A stretch of DNA of 17,595 bases from Calocera cornea HHB12733 (lineage: Eukaryota; Basidiomycota; Dacrymycetes; Dacrymycetales; Dacrymycetaceae). Each line of letters opens with the position of its first letter. Positions within the stretch are counted from its first letter, which is position 1. The translations under genes were made by a program, and so were the position numbers. Of this stretch, positions 9,127-17,595 are shown piece after piece. Location of the stretch: NCBI GenBank assembly GCA_001632435.1, contig KV423976.1:154103-171697 (forward strand), given 5' to 3'. Under the pieces are notes generated by a model that was given only the letters and a program-made list of their open reading frames with translations, did no database searches and was not told the origin of the DNA.

Positions 9127-12100
9127 CTAATACTGGCGGCGTCTTTTTGCTGCCTCAATATCCAATAGTGTAGTTGCACGGCGGCGCCGTATGTTCTGGC
9201 CATCAGGAGGAGGCCGAGAAGCAGGCCTTGTATCAGCTACTGGATCCTCGGCAGTCATAACCCGTGCTGCCGGTGGGGCCGGTGGGGCCAGAATCAGGTT
9301 CTTCTCTTTGAAGACCGCAACATTATGCTCCCCAAACAGATCGGTTAGCACCCCCTCAATATCGTGGGCCCGCCACCGCTCTTGAATACGGTTCCAGTCA
9401 TAAAGGAGTGCCGCTTCACGATTCCAAGCGTAGTTTGGTCCCTCGGGTGCTCCTGCCGTGAGCAGCCGTGCATCTGTGCCATGCACATGGAACAATCGCA
9501 AGTTGCAGAACAATGCCAATTGTAGCCGCTTATTGGCTATGCAGTAGTTAGACACATACTCCTTAGACTTAGTGGAACACATACAGTGCACTTTGTTCTT
9601 TAGGTCGGCAAGTGTCACCTTTGTGGCGGACAGGATCTCTGCTTCCATTTTGTGGAAGCGATAAACACAGTAGATGAGGAAGAAAGCCAGGATGCGTTCT
9701 GGGTCCTTTGCCCCCTTCTTGTTATTGCTTGGTGGGCCAAACCGGAGCTGATGTTGTTCTTCCCGCACCCGTTCTGCACTGTTCAGATTCCGGAATTGGC
9801 TCTGAGCGGGAGGCTGGTACTGGTAGTTTGGCAGAAGGTGCCCAATCACCGTCGTAAGAAACAAAAAGTACTGATGGATCGGACTTGTGAGGTCCCGCAA
9901 GAACCGCTGTTCGATCAGACGGATTGCCTTTGGGTAATCCATGTCTTTCTTCTGCGAGTCCTTACCTGCTTTGAGATCATGTAAAGCTGACTTGAGCTCG
10001 GTGGACAAGCATGAACGGTGGAGCGGAATCGAGTTGAACTCGGGATGGAGTGGATCGGTGGCCATCCAGTCTTCCTCATCCTCGAAATCCCGTTCCTGTT
10101 CTTGGGCAAGATGTGCTTCCATGGCTGACTCCTCATCTTCCTCTTCCGAGTTATGGACAATGTCCTCGGTGTCAAGATCGGCAGGCATTGCAGCCGCTGT
10201 TCCTTCATACAGCACGCGTACCCAGTGCTTGGGATTAGCAAAACCAGTGCCGGCACTATTCCATGGGAGGATGTCGACCCTTGCATTGTATAGCGCTTGC
10301 TGCAAACCTTTGCGGAGCCAGACATTGAAGTTGCCTCCCATTGATACACTGTGCTGAGCGCGAAGCATCAGCAGTACTGACTTGAGCATGGCCAGTGCGG
10401 TGCTATGTCGGGATGCAAATGGCACCGTGGCATTGACGGTCTCAGCGTTAGCCTGCTTGAACATAAGCTCGGTGACATCGTTGATTGACACTCGAGAGAT
10501 TGGCGCCCAAGGGAACTTTGGTTGTGCGGTGGAACCAGTACCAAGGGCACGGTTGATCTTCATATGGCCTTCCACCGCATCCCAGAGGCCGCCTGTTTCA
10601 GCCCAAGCACTGAGCGCTATCTTCCTGCGTTCCAGTGCAGCTACGGTGGCCCGACTCTCTTCTGGAGCCGATGTTGAACGTTGTCGGGCTTCCACAATAT
10701 CCTTCTCCAGACTGGCAGTCCCCTTCCGAAGGACATGAGCCGACAGCTCAGCCAGCAGTGCACGGATGACTTGACCGCATGCCAGCTGTCGGCGGTATGT
10801 TGGAGTATCCAGCCTTGTTCCATCGAGCCGATCCATTTCAAACTCCAATGCTGCCCGTTTGCGGTATTCCTATCATTAATTCAGTTAGAGTGTCTATGTG
10901 AATGCTCCTCCACTCACCTCCGCAACATCGGGGCCCCAGTTCTTTAATGCGGCCCACCATCCGAGCAAAGGTAAGTCCTTCGATGATGTGTAGCTTGGCC
11001 AAGCCTTAGCCAGCATTGACATGGCCCCTGTTCGTGCATTGGTTGGCCAAAACTCTTCTGACAAGCTCGGGAACCCGGTCTCCCGGTAATTTGCGAGCAT
11101 TCCCGATGCCACATAGACTTTGCTATCCATAATGATCTGGTTGCCGGACATGGCCAAAATGATGTTCCGCTCACAGACGGCGGCCTCTTCAATGGTTTGC
11201 CAGCGGACCGGGTAGACCCCCCAGTTGGATTGCTTCATACCCTCAGCAAAGACGCGGTTGAGCGTGAGATTCCACATGAATGCCACAGTGACCATCAGCC
11301 GTGGCCATACCTCCTCACAGAAGACCATGAGGCCATCCCGGAAGCGGTCCTCGTTCTCCGTATAGACCAATGGAATCTCACTCAGCACGTTCACAAAGAT
11401 CCTATGCATTATCAGCTATGTCCAAGGCTGAGATTGGGGACATACTTGGCATTGCGATCGGCAGGAGGGAAACGGTCCGGGAAGAATACAAACTCTGGCT
11501 CCGATCGCACACCAATCAAGGTGTTTCCCACTAGCAACCGATCCGCGGCTCTGGCAAAGGGTGTCTTCCGCTTAATCCGGTCAATCAGCCGCTTGACAGC
11601 TGCTGCCTTTGAGCCTGACTGTCCGCATCCGACCAATGCTGCAGTCATCTTTCCGAGCCGTAGATCATTGTGAGCATTTGTTGCTGGACGGAGGCGGTTC
11701 TTCGGGCAAGCATACAGCTGATAGCTTGAAGCCATCACTGCTTGGCTGGCATTTGCTGGAGCATTCCGTCTCTTTGCAATCCGCTCGTTGACACTATGCA
11801 ATCCTTCTGCCAGGAAGTTTGGGAGAGTGTCGGTCTGGATATTGCAGGCTGTCTTTGTGTATGCCAATGGAAACATGTTGATCTTTCGAAAGGTTCCATT
11901 TGGATTCATGAACTCTGCCTTGACTCCATTAGCATCGGCCACAACTCCAAGTGGAGTCTCCCCATCAAAGTCGGACACTGCCCTATAACAATGTCAGCTT
12001 AATGTCCAAGCAGTGTTAATGTGACAAGATTTAAATCTTGTCGCATCGTCGACCTCAGCCATGTAATGTGACAAGATTAAAATCTTGTCACATCCATGGT

Positions 12101-13288
12101 CTGGGTTAGGCAATGTGACAAGATTTAAATCTTGTCGCATGACTTACTCCTGGACGATAGCCAAGGCCACAGTGAAGCGTCCAAGCTTCTCCATGGAATA
12201 CTTCGTCCCCCACGTTTCGGTGAGCCCATCCCATCCTTCATCCGAGAGTGTAAGGCCTGCGTTCTGACCGTACTTCAGGATCACAAGGAACAGTTCATAT
12301 TTCGAGAAGTAGTCATCATCGGCCTTCCATGGGGCATTCTCGGCCCATCCTTCATAGAGGTTGATCCAGTCTCGGTTCAGTCTCTGCAATTGTGGAAGGT
12401 CCAGGCTGACCTCTCGCATCTCACTGGATGGATCTTAGTATGAACTCGGTGAAAGCATAGATTGACATACAGAAAGGAGGCAATGTCCTCATTGCCATAC
12501 CGGTATTGATCGTGGCAGATGATTGGGAGATCACCTAACTCGGACAGACAGAACACCAAGAAGGCACGGAACTGCCGCATCCGTCGGTCAACGACCTCTG
12601 CGGGTGGTGCTGTCTGCCGCTTTCGCAGGGCGGGATCCTTGTGACGGAATGCAAAGCCACAGGTGCGGTCTTGACAGATACCAATATGGAAGTAGTTGTT
12701 CTCCCATGGAAAGCCGATGAATGCGTGCTTGTCCCGCAAACGGCGTCGGTATTGATCAGGCTGGATTGTCAACCAGCGATCATCATGCATGGTATTGCGG
12801 GGGGGGATAGCAGCATCCCAGTTCGGGAGGGCCGAGATGGCCCCAACACAATCAATGTATGCACGGAGTGGCTCCCATTTGACATTGTCGGTCCAGTCGT
12901 CCTTGGCATAGACAGCCGGGTTACCGTCATTGTACAGATCCACCTCGACTTGGCTTGAGCGTAGCCACTCAAGGTCTGACTCCGCACCTTCGGCATAGTT
13001 ATCATTGAACCACCCTTCCGGCAACTTCAATAGACCCGCTGCTGTGCCTTCTTCCGGCTCATCGGCAAAATAATCGATGCCGCCCTGCTCCTGACCAGTC
13101 ACATCGTCAACCAAGAGTGGATCCACAATGTCAAATACAGGGGCGAAGGCGGCCTCTTCGGGTGCTACAGGGAGCGGCACTGCATCACGTGATTGTGCTG
13201 GCTCAGTGCGTCCAGTGGCTTCCAGGATGGTATCTGAAGTGTATCCGAGTTCCGCATCTGAGGCCTCTTCGATATCGGAGTCTGCCAT
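9127..13288 (-). CDS. alpha-2: large protein of unknown function, apparently full length
   Basis: I do not recognise the family. Five exons (13288-12471, 12423-12148, 11982-11446, 11401-10918, 10869-9127) join in frame to 1285 residues. The start MADSD was chosen because it aligns with MSDTD of alpha-1 and follows a CT-rich leader; the frame is open further upstream. Motifs shared with alpha-1 are FIGFP...GxCxDR...FRxKD (about 189-220), YGQN, CNIQ...LPNFLA, SGMLA...FWP and PWN...FANP..WVR. Features not seen in alpha-1 are a long Glu/Asp insertion (about 935-980) and a C-terminal region ending in two basic clusters, RRRR and KRRR (about 1264-1283), that look like a bipartite nuclear signal. 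Introns 1, 3 and 4 are 44-48 nt and have no palindrome. Intron 2 is 165 nt with three Pal-2 copies, at the position where alpha-1 has a plain 54-nt intron. It lies downstream of beta-2 on the same strand. Confidence 0.82.
11983..12147 (-). repeat. alpha-2 intron 2: array of three Pal-2 copies (12019, 12066, 12113)
   Basis: The copies occupy 12019-12046, 12066-12093 and 12113-12140, with starts exactly 47 bp apart and 19-nt spacers. The intron runs from GA/GTAAGT to TTATAG with branch AAGCTGAC. The first unit alone would already be a complete 47-nt intron (GTAAGT, palindrome, CCTAAC, CCCAG). Alpha-1 has a 54-nt intron without palindromes at the same place. Confidence 0.92.
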
Positions 13289-13581
13289 ATCAGGAAGGTG
13301 GTGGTAGGAGAAAGAGAGAGAGAGACCTGTGCATTGTGGCCCACGGTTCTGGATAGTACTGAGCACGCAATCTCTGTCACGTGATACTTGTATTGGGTTT
13401 TCACTCACTCAACGATTGGGTTGAACCAAAATTTATATTTTCAGGTACCGACTGCATACAACAACAAGGAGGAAGAAGGAAGAAATGCCAGAGATTATAC
13501 AGATTCTTTTTTTTTGCTTTTCACTCGTTTTATCCTTTTTTTGGTTGAGACTGTTGAAGTCTCAGACAAGCGGGTGGCTTA
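13289..13581 (-). promoter_or_regulatory. alpha-2 promoter and leader
   Basis: On the minus strand there is a TATA-like AAATATAAAT at 13431-13440, about 145 bp before the ATG, a CACGTGA element near 13377-13383, and a CT-repeat leader (about 13299-13326) typical of fungal core promoters. The region also contains the beta-2 3' UTR. No further gene is seen. Confidence 0.55.
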
Positions 13582-16500
13582 TTACAAGTCACGACGTCGG
13601 TAGGGAGCCGATGGGCCCGGAGACTGAGTGGCCTGCTGACCATGGCGGGGACGCAACTCTGGTACCCAGGTGAGTGATGTGACAAGATTTAAATCTTGTC
13701 ACACTTACCACGCCGGGGCGCCACAATTGGTGGAGCCGTCTTCTTCCCACTCCTCTGATGGGCGGGAGTGTGCGGTTCTTCAATCTCACCATCCTCAGTC
13801 TCGTCCACATGGCTGGGCTCATACTCTTGGGAATCGGGGACAATGAAGCCAGACAGTGAGGAGCCCCGCTCGTTCTCATCATCCTCTGGTTCCTCCTCCT
13901 CGTCATCCATGCGATCGTCTTCAGCTTCATCGTCAATAAAGCGGCGGACATTCACAGGCTCGTCTTCATCTTCCAAATCATCAGCCTCATCCTCCTGTGT
14001 GCCAGACATACTCTGGCTGAGTCGGGCCAGAATCTTCTTCTTGCCTTCAAGAGAAGCCTTATCGAAGGCCTGCTGCGCCTTTAGCAGACGGTTCTCCTCA
14101 GCCTTCTGGGATGCGGTGGCCTTGGTTGATGCCTCGGAGGCCTGGGCAGCGGCCTTCGTTTCTTGCAGCTTGCCTTTGGCGGCCTCTTTGATGCGGGTCA
14201 TTGCCCCACGGATGGCATCGCTCGTGAAGGCCTTACGACCATCGGCATCCTTGAAATACTTGATGGCCACTGGCTCGAGTGCCTTGAGGATCTCGCTGGT
14301 GATGCCATCGGCTGCATCCTGCAAGGCATCGGCATTCACCTCTGCCCGCTTTCTCTTGGCCACAGCCCAGTCCGCACCCATGTCGAAGAGTGTTGTTGGT
14401 GGGACTCCTGCACCCCAAGTCGACCGAAGGATGGCATAGTCGGCGCGCCACTCTGCATTGCTCATGAGGCCGGGCAGATACTTCTCCTGAACGTGCATTG
14501 GGCCAAGCACACGGGTGAGAATCCGTTCTTCAATCGTCCGCACGGTGCCTGTGTAGGTCCACTGGATATGCCTCATGTAACGAGCCAGCACCGGATACAC
14601 AATGTCAAAGTGTTCGGGACGGCCCTCCTTGGGGGGTTCAACACCTTCACTCCAGTTGCGAACAGATTGGAGGTAGGTCCCCCACTTCTGCCCAAACGTG
14701 CTCGGATATTGATCGAACTTGGCCATGATCGTCAGAGGGGTGAGCTCCGTGCTGAGTTCCTTCTTCCGAAGGTTGGCCTTCAGCTCGTTCTGCTGAGACG
14801 TCATCCAAGCCTTCTTTGTATTCGGGCTGTACTGAGCGGCAAGCTTGGTGAACCGCTCCATACCCTTAGGGGTGTCCAGGCTGGTGGCTTCAGCTGCATT
14901 CAAGATGCACATGAGGGGACCAGGCATCCGATGGGGTGCATTCTGGACACGGGAGCCGGGACCCGAAGACAGAATGGTGATTTCGAGATGAGCCGCTTTC
15001 TGTTAGAACACAAGTCAGCCATGGCTCTCAATGTAACAAGATATATATCTTGTCACATCCGATTCCCGAGGGCATCGAATGCGACAAGATAGAAATCTTG
15101 TCGCATCATAACACTGAGTAGGGCAATGCGACAAGATTGGGGTCTTGTTGCATTCCGCTATCTGAGTGATGGAATAGGGATCGCAGAGTACGTACCGCAT
15201 ATAACAAGGGGGCAAACCTTTCCCACTTCTCGACCTCACGCTTGAAGTTGCCGGGGGTAACCAGAACGAAATCATGGCCCAGTGCCTTGCACCGCTCAGT
15301 GATGGCCTTGGTAATGGCCGAGCGGTATGTGTAGATGTCCGGTGCAAACTTGGCCTTCTCGACATTTGTTGGTGGGAGGAACAAGTGCTCCAGTGCCTCG
15401 GCCACATGCTGATGATATGGGCCCGTATTCCGGGGGATGCGGTAAGATGCCCATGGAGCCTTGCCGTCCCCGTTGTGGAAGTTGTGGAGACTGTAGATGT
15501 CGGTGAAGCCACCAATCGTCATGTTCTTGGTGAACACGTCCAGAACTTTGCCGTCAAATGTGCGGAGGCTCTCGTCAAAGATGATGTCGAGCGTGCCACG
15601 AAGCAGCCACTCTCCAATCTCAGGGACGCGGTTGATAAGGGCATCCAGAAGATTGGCACCACTCTTGAGGGTATCCCACCCAGGAACACGCATCAGCCTT
15701 GTAATGAGGTCTCGCTTCGTGGGATCGGAGAGCGCCTGCTTGTTGGTACTGTTGGCCGTGAGGTGCGTGAGGGCCAGCTTATACCCAGCATCGGAGTATT
15801 GGGTGATTTCGAGAGTGTGGATCGCCTCCGTCCAGTTGCGGGCAAATGTCGGGAGAATGGCCAACGGCTTGGTGTTTGAGGTGAGGTACTGGATGATTGG
15901 CAGCCAGACACGGTGATCGGGATCATTGTCATCGAGGAGTTCTATAAGTGGTGTCAGACATGAAATGTAACAAGATTTAAATCTTGTGACATTCGTACCT
16001 TTGGGATAGAACTCAACCGACCACTGCATCTCGACACCACTCTTACCGCGTGTCCGGCCCCAGTACTGAGAGCCTTTGAGCCGATGGTTGCCGGCACCAA
16101 GAATAGCATCATCCCAGTTCAGGACCTCAACGACCAAGTCCAAAGAAGCTGGGTCGGCCGGATCGGGGTACTTGCCAAGAACCTCCTTGATGTTCTTGAT
16201 GTTCGACATCGGCGTGAACACACGCATGGGGAACTGGCCATCAAGCTTGTTGTTGTCGAAGGCGTTCGCGAACTGCTCCATGGCAGACTCCGTGACCACA
16301 CGGAGCTGACGTTCGTAGACACGGGGGTTTGTCTTCTCTGTGATCTCGATCTTGGCCACGAGATAACACAGTCGGTTGGCTATGGTGGCTGCCGTCTGTT
16401 GGATGACGGTGTCATCGAAAGTGCGAAGCATAGCCGCCACCTTGCGGGGATCCTATACAGTGTGTCAGACCATAAAATGCGAAGAGATAAAAATCTTGTC

Positions 16501-16619
16501 GCATCCGCTTCCTCAGCACGTGGATGCGACAAGATACTGATCTTGTCGCATTTCCCGTCTGGGGAAGGTGGATGCGACAAGACTGGGATCTTGTCGCATC
16601 TTACCTCAGCGCCGGGCAT
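13582..16619 (-). CDS. beta-2: protein of unknown function with acidic tail; every intron carries Pal-2
   Basis: I do not recognise the family. Five exons (16619-16605, 16452-15999, 15941-15196, 14999-13709, 13658-13582) join in frame to 860 residues. The first exon is only five codons, MPGAE. Its GAG/GTAAG donor and the TCTGACAC...TATAG acceptor are clear. The block PMRVFTPMSNIKNIKEV (about 79-96) matches beta-1. Residues about 405-620 are Trp- and Arg-containing globular-looking sequence ending in a basic KRKR cluster. An Ala/Lys/Glu-rich probable coiled coil follows (about 685-725), then an acidic run (about 741-785) and a short tail. The last splice was set at GTACCAG (branch CTCAC), which gives a stop at 13582. 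A later acceptor would change the final 13 or so residues. All four introns contain Pal-2: three, one, three and one copies. Confidence 0.8.
13659..13708 (-). repeat. beta-2 intron 4 built on a perfect Pal-2 copy
   Basis: Positions 13678-13703 are a perfect 26-bp palindrome with TTTAAA at the centre. The 50-nt intron has donor GTAAGT, whose last bases overlap the palindrome arm, branch ACTCACC and acceptor GTACCAG. The plus strand across the same palindrome also starts with CAG/GTGAGT. Confidence 0.82.
15000..15195 (-). repeat. beta-2 intron 3: array of three Pal-2 copies (15031, 15079, 15126)
   Basis: The copies lie at 15031-15058, 15079-15106 and 15126-15153, spaced 48 and 47 bp. The intron is 196 nt, from GCG/GTACGT to TTCTAACAG with branch GGCTGAC. 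A 42-nt stretch between the donor and the first palindrome contains ACTCAG and may be the remains of a fourth unit. Confidence 0.9.
15942..15998 (-). repeat. beta-2 intron 2 built around one Pal-2 copy (15965-15992)
   Basis: The intron is 57 nt with donor AAAG/GTACGA, a palindrome 6 nt later, branch GTCTGACAC and acceptor CTTATAG. It is a multiple of three and stop-free, so unspliced reading gives a false in-frame insert. Confidence 0.9.
16453..16604 (-). repeat. beta-2 intron 1: array of three Pal-2 copies (16477, 16524, 16572)
   Basis: The copies lie at 16477-16504, 16524-16551 and 16572-16599, spaced 47 and 48 bp, in a 152-nt intron directly after the five-codon first exon. The first begins 5 nt after the donor. 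The spacers, read on the minus strand, contain CCCAG and GCTGAG, each ending 12-13 nt after a palindrome. Confidence 0.92.
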
Positions 16620-16743
16620 TGCTTATGTAATGTTCCTAATTAGGAAGGAGGAAGAAGCGAGAAGAGATGGGAAGAGACACAGGGCCCTGAGTTGGCTCTT
16701 TGGCTGTATATTTAAGTCATTTAGCCGTGGCTGCGCAGAAGCG
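16620..16743. promoter_or_regulatory. beta-2 promoter/leader, possibly bidirectional
   Basis: Read on the minus strand, a pyrimidine-rich leader precedes the beta-2 ATG. An AT core around 16706-16716 reads TGTATATTTAAG on the plus strand and CTTAAATATACA on the minus strand, so it could serve as a TATA element in either direction. It is about 95 bp from the beta-2 start and about 35 bp before a plus-strand ATG. Confidence 0.45.
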
Positions 16744-17080
16744 ATGGAAGCAAAGCCGCATGGGTGCCGCATGGCCGCTTACTCAGCGTGGCTGCGCTCG
16801 CTGACTCCAGGTGAGTCAAATGCAATGATGCGACAAGACTTGGATCTTGTCGCATCAGATCTTCAGATCAATCGATGTGACAAGATCCCAGTCTTGTCGC
16901 ATCCATTGCACCTGAGCCATGCAAACGATATTGACACACTCTGGTATTGTCTTTCTAGAATACGTGTCTCAGTCGCTATTTTGTTCTACCACTAAGGATT
17001 TGGGGAATTGGAAATATACATCCTGTATCTGTGCCCGGCTGATACCCACACTTCTTAGAGTAGCGATGACAATACTTTGA
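16744..17080 (+). CDS. Possible small two-exon gene opposite beta-2
   Basis: This is a tentative model. Exon 16744-16810 begins MEAKPHG and ends at CCAG/GTGAGT. A 148-nt intron (16811-16958) would end at GTCTTTCTAG with branch-like ATTGACA. The second exon, 16959-17080, stays open for 40 codons to TGA, giving 62 residues in total with no known motif. Support comes from a TATA-like element at a sensible distance, a strong donor, and the fact that the putative intron contains two Pal-2 copies, as the beta-2 introns do. The short length and the lack of any homologue mean it may be chance. Confidence 0.25.
16828..16902. repeat. Two Pal-2 palindromes upstream of beta-2 (16828-16855, 16875-16902)
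   Basis: Both are well preserved 28-nt copies, starting exactly 47 bp apart. The pair is bracketed by inverted CAGGTG and CACCTG motifs with CAATG and CATTG next to the palindromes, so the whole block is roughly symmetric. No Pal-2 copy is seen further right. Confidence 0.92.
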
Positions 17081-17164
17081 TGAGTCACCGTCCAGTCTGA
17101 ACTGTCATACATGCATGGGTAATGCTATACACGGCTGTGTTGTATGAGTCAGCATGCTTGAGTC

Positions 17165-17595
17165 AGAGTTCATTGACAATGTGATGGCTGTGTCAACTTG
17201 GTCATGGCCGATGACCAACGATTGCTGGATGATGCGATGGCTATGCTTGTGACATCATCGCTATTTGATCGGAGTGTAGTGACGATGCAATAGCTATGTC
17301 CACTTAGTCGTGGCCCATGACCAATGATCGGGAGATGATGCAATGGCTATGCCTGTGACATCATCACTATTTGTTCGGAGTGTATTGACGATGTGATAGC
17401 TGTGTCCACTTAGTCGTGGCCGATGACCAACGATCACTGAATGATGCGATGGCTATGCCTGTGACGTCATCGCTATTTGATCGGAGTATATTGACGATGC
17501 GATAGCTGTGTCCACTTAGTCGTGGCCCATGACCAATGATCGGGAGATGATGCGATAGCTATGCCTGTGACGTCATCGCTATTTGATTGGAGTAT
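17165..17595. repeat. 106-bp tandem repeat, four units, continuing past the window
   Basis: Units begin at 17165, 17271, 17377 and 17483, and a fifth begins at 17589. Each unit is a dimer of two related halves: the motif GATGYRATRGCTRTG recurs 53 bp apart within a unit (for example 17284 and 17337). The later two units contain a perfect TGACGTCA (17462-17469, 17568-17575) where the earlier ones have TGACATCA. No gene is seen in 17081-17595. Confidence 0.9.

Noticed and set aside
11480..11690. Walker A (P-loop) at GCGQSGSK in alpha-2
   Set aside because: The order after the glycine is S-K rather than K-S/T, and alpha-1 has CGTTGSH there, with no lysine.
13388..13603. Plus-strand 71-residue open frame between beta-2 and alpha-2
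   Set aside because: It lies over the alpha-2 promoter and the beta-2 3' end, is driven by a T-rich run, and has no homologue in the window.
11983..16902. CRISPR array (28-nt palindromic repeats with 19-20-nt spacers)
   Set aside because: The spacing resembles CRISPR, but there are only two or three repeats per block, they lie in spliced introns of a eukaryote, the spacers share splice-like features, and no cas-like gene is present.
16084..16995. Plus-strand 303-residue open frame through the beta-2 5' end
   Set aside because: It reads through an exon and palindrome intron of beta-2 in antisense. Only its last part might be real, and that is listed separately as a low-confidence spliced gene.

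Overview
This looks like nuclear DNA of a fungus, most likely a basidiomycete (Agaricomycotina). The genes are split by many very short introns (44-63 nt for the simple ones) with GTRNGT donors, CTNAC-type branch sites and CAG/TAG acceptors. There are pyrimidine-rich tracts before start codons and no bacterial-style operons or ribosome sites. No gene could be matched to a named family. The annotation rests on splice-site reading and on comparing genes within the window.

The window holds two copies of a two-gene module. Family alpha is a long protein (alpha-1, 5247-8640 plus, 1027 aa; alpha-2, 9127-13288 minus, 1285 aa). Family beta is a second large protein with acidic and lysine-rich tails (beta-1, 1281-4676 minus, 1041 aa; beta-2, 13582-16619 minus, 860 aa). 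Module 1 is beta-1/alpha-1, divergently arranged around a 570-bp intergenic region. Module 2 is beta-2 then alpha-2, head to tail on the minus strand. The alpha pair shares splice positions and several motifs. The beta pair is more diverged but shares an N-terminal block. Positions 1-1045 are a broken, about 95% identical ungapped copy of the middle of alpha-1.

The most striking content is 28 short palindromes, each 28 nt long, in two unrelated sequence families. Pal-1 (half-site near CACGCTCCTCCTGC) occurs 12 times, only in module 1 and the alpha-1 fragment. Pal-2 (half-site near ATGYGACAAGAT plus 2 nt) occurs 16 times, only in module 2 and its flanks. Inside the genes nearly all copies lie in introns. 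In single-copy introns the palindrome starts 4-8 nt after the 5' splice site. Introns with one, two or three copies are about 50-63, about 106 and 152-196 nt long, and neighbouring copies are usually spaced 47-48 nt. This fits a palindromic introner-like system, or a self-addressing repeat, tied to a two-gene module of unknown function.

Layout: broken alpha copy (1-1045); short spacer; beta-1 (minus); palindrome-bearing intergenic region; alpha-1 (plus, C-terminally truncated); AT-rich module junction with three Pal-2 copies (8641-9126); alpha-2 (minus); alpha-2 promoter; beta-2 (minus); divergent promoter with a possible small plus-strand gene whose putative intron carries two Pal-2 copies; then a 106-bp tandem repeat running off the right edge.
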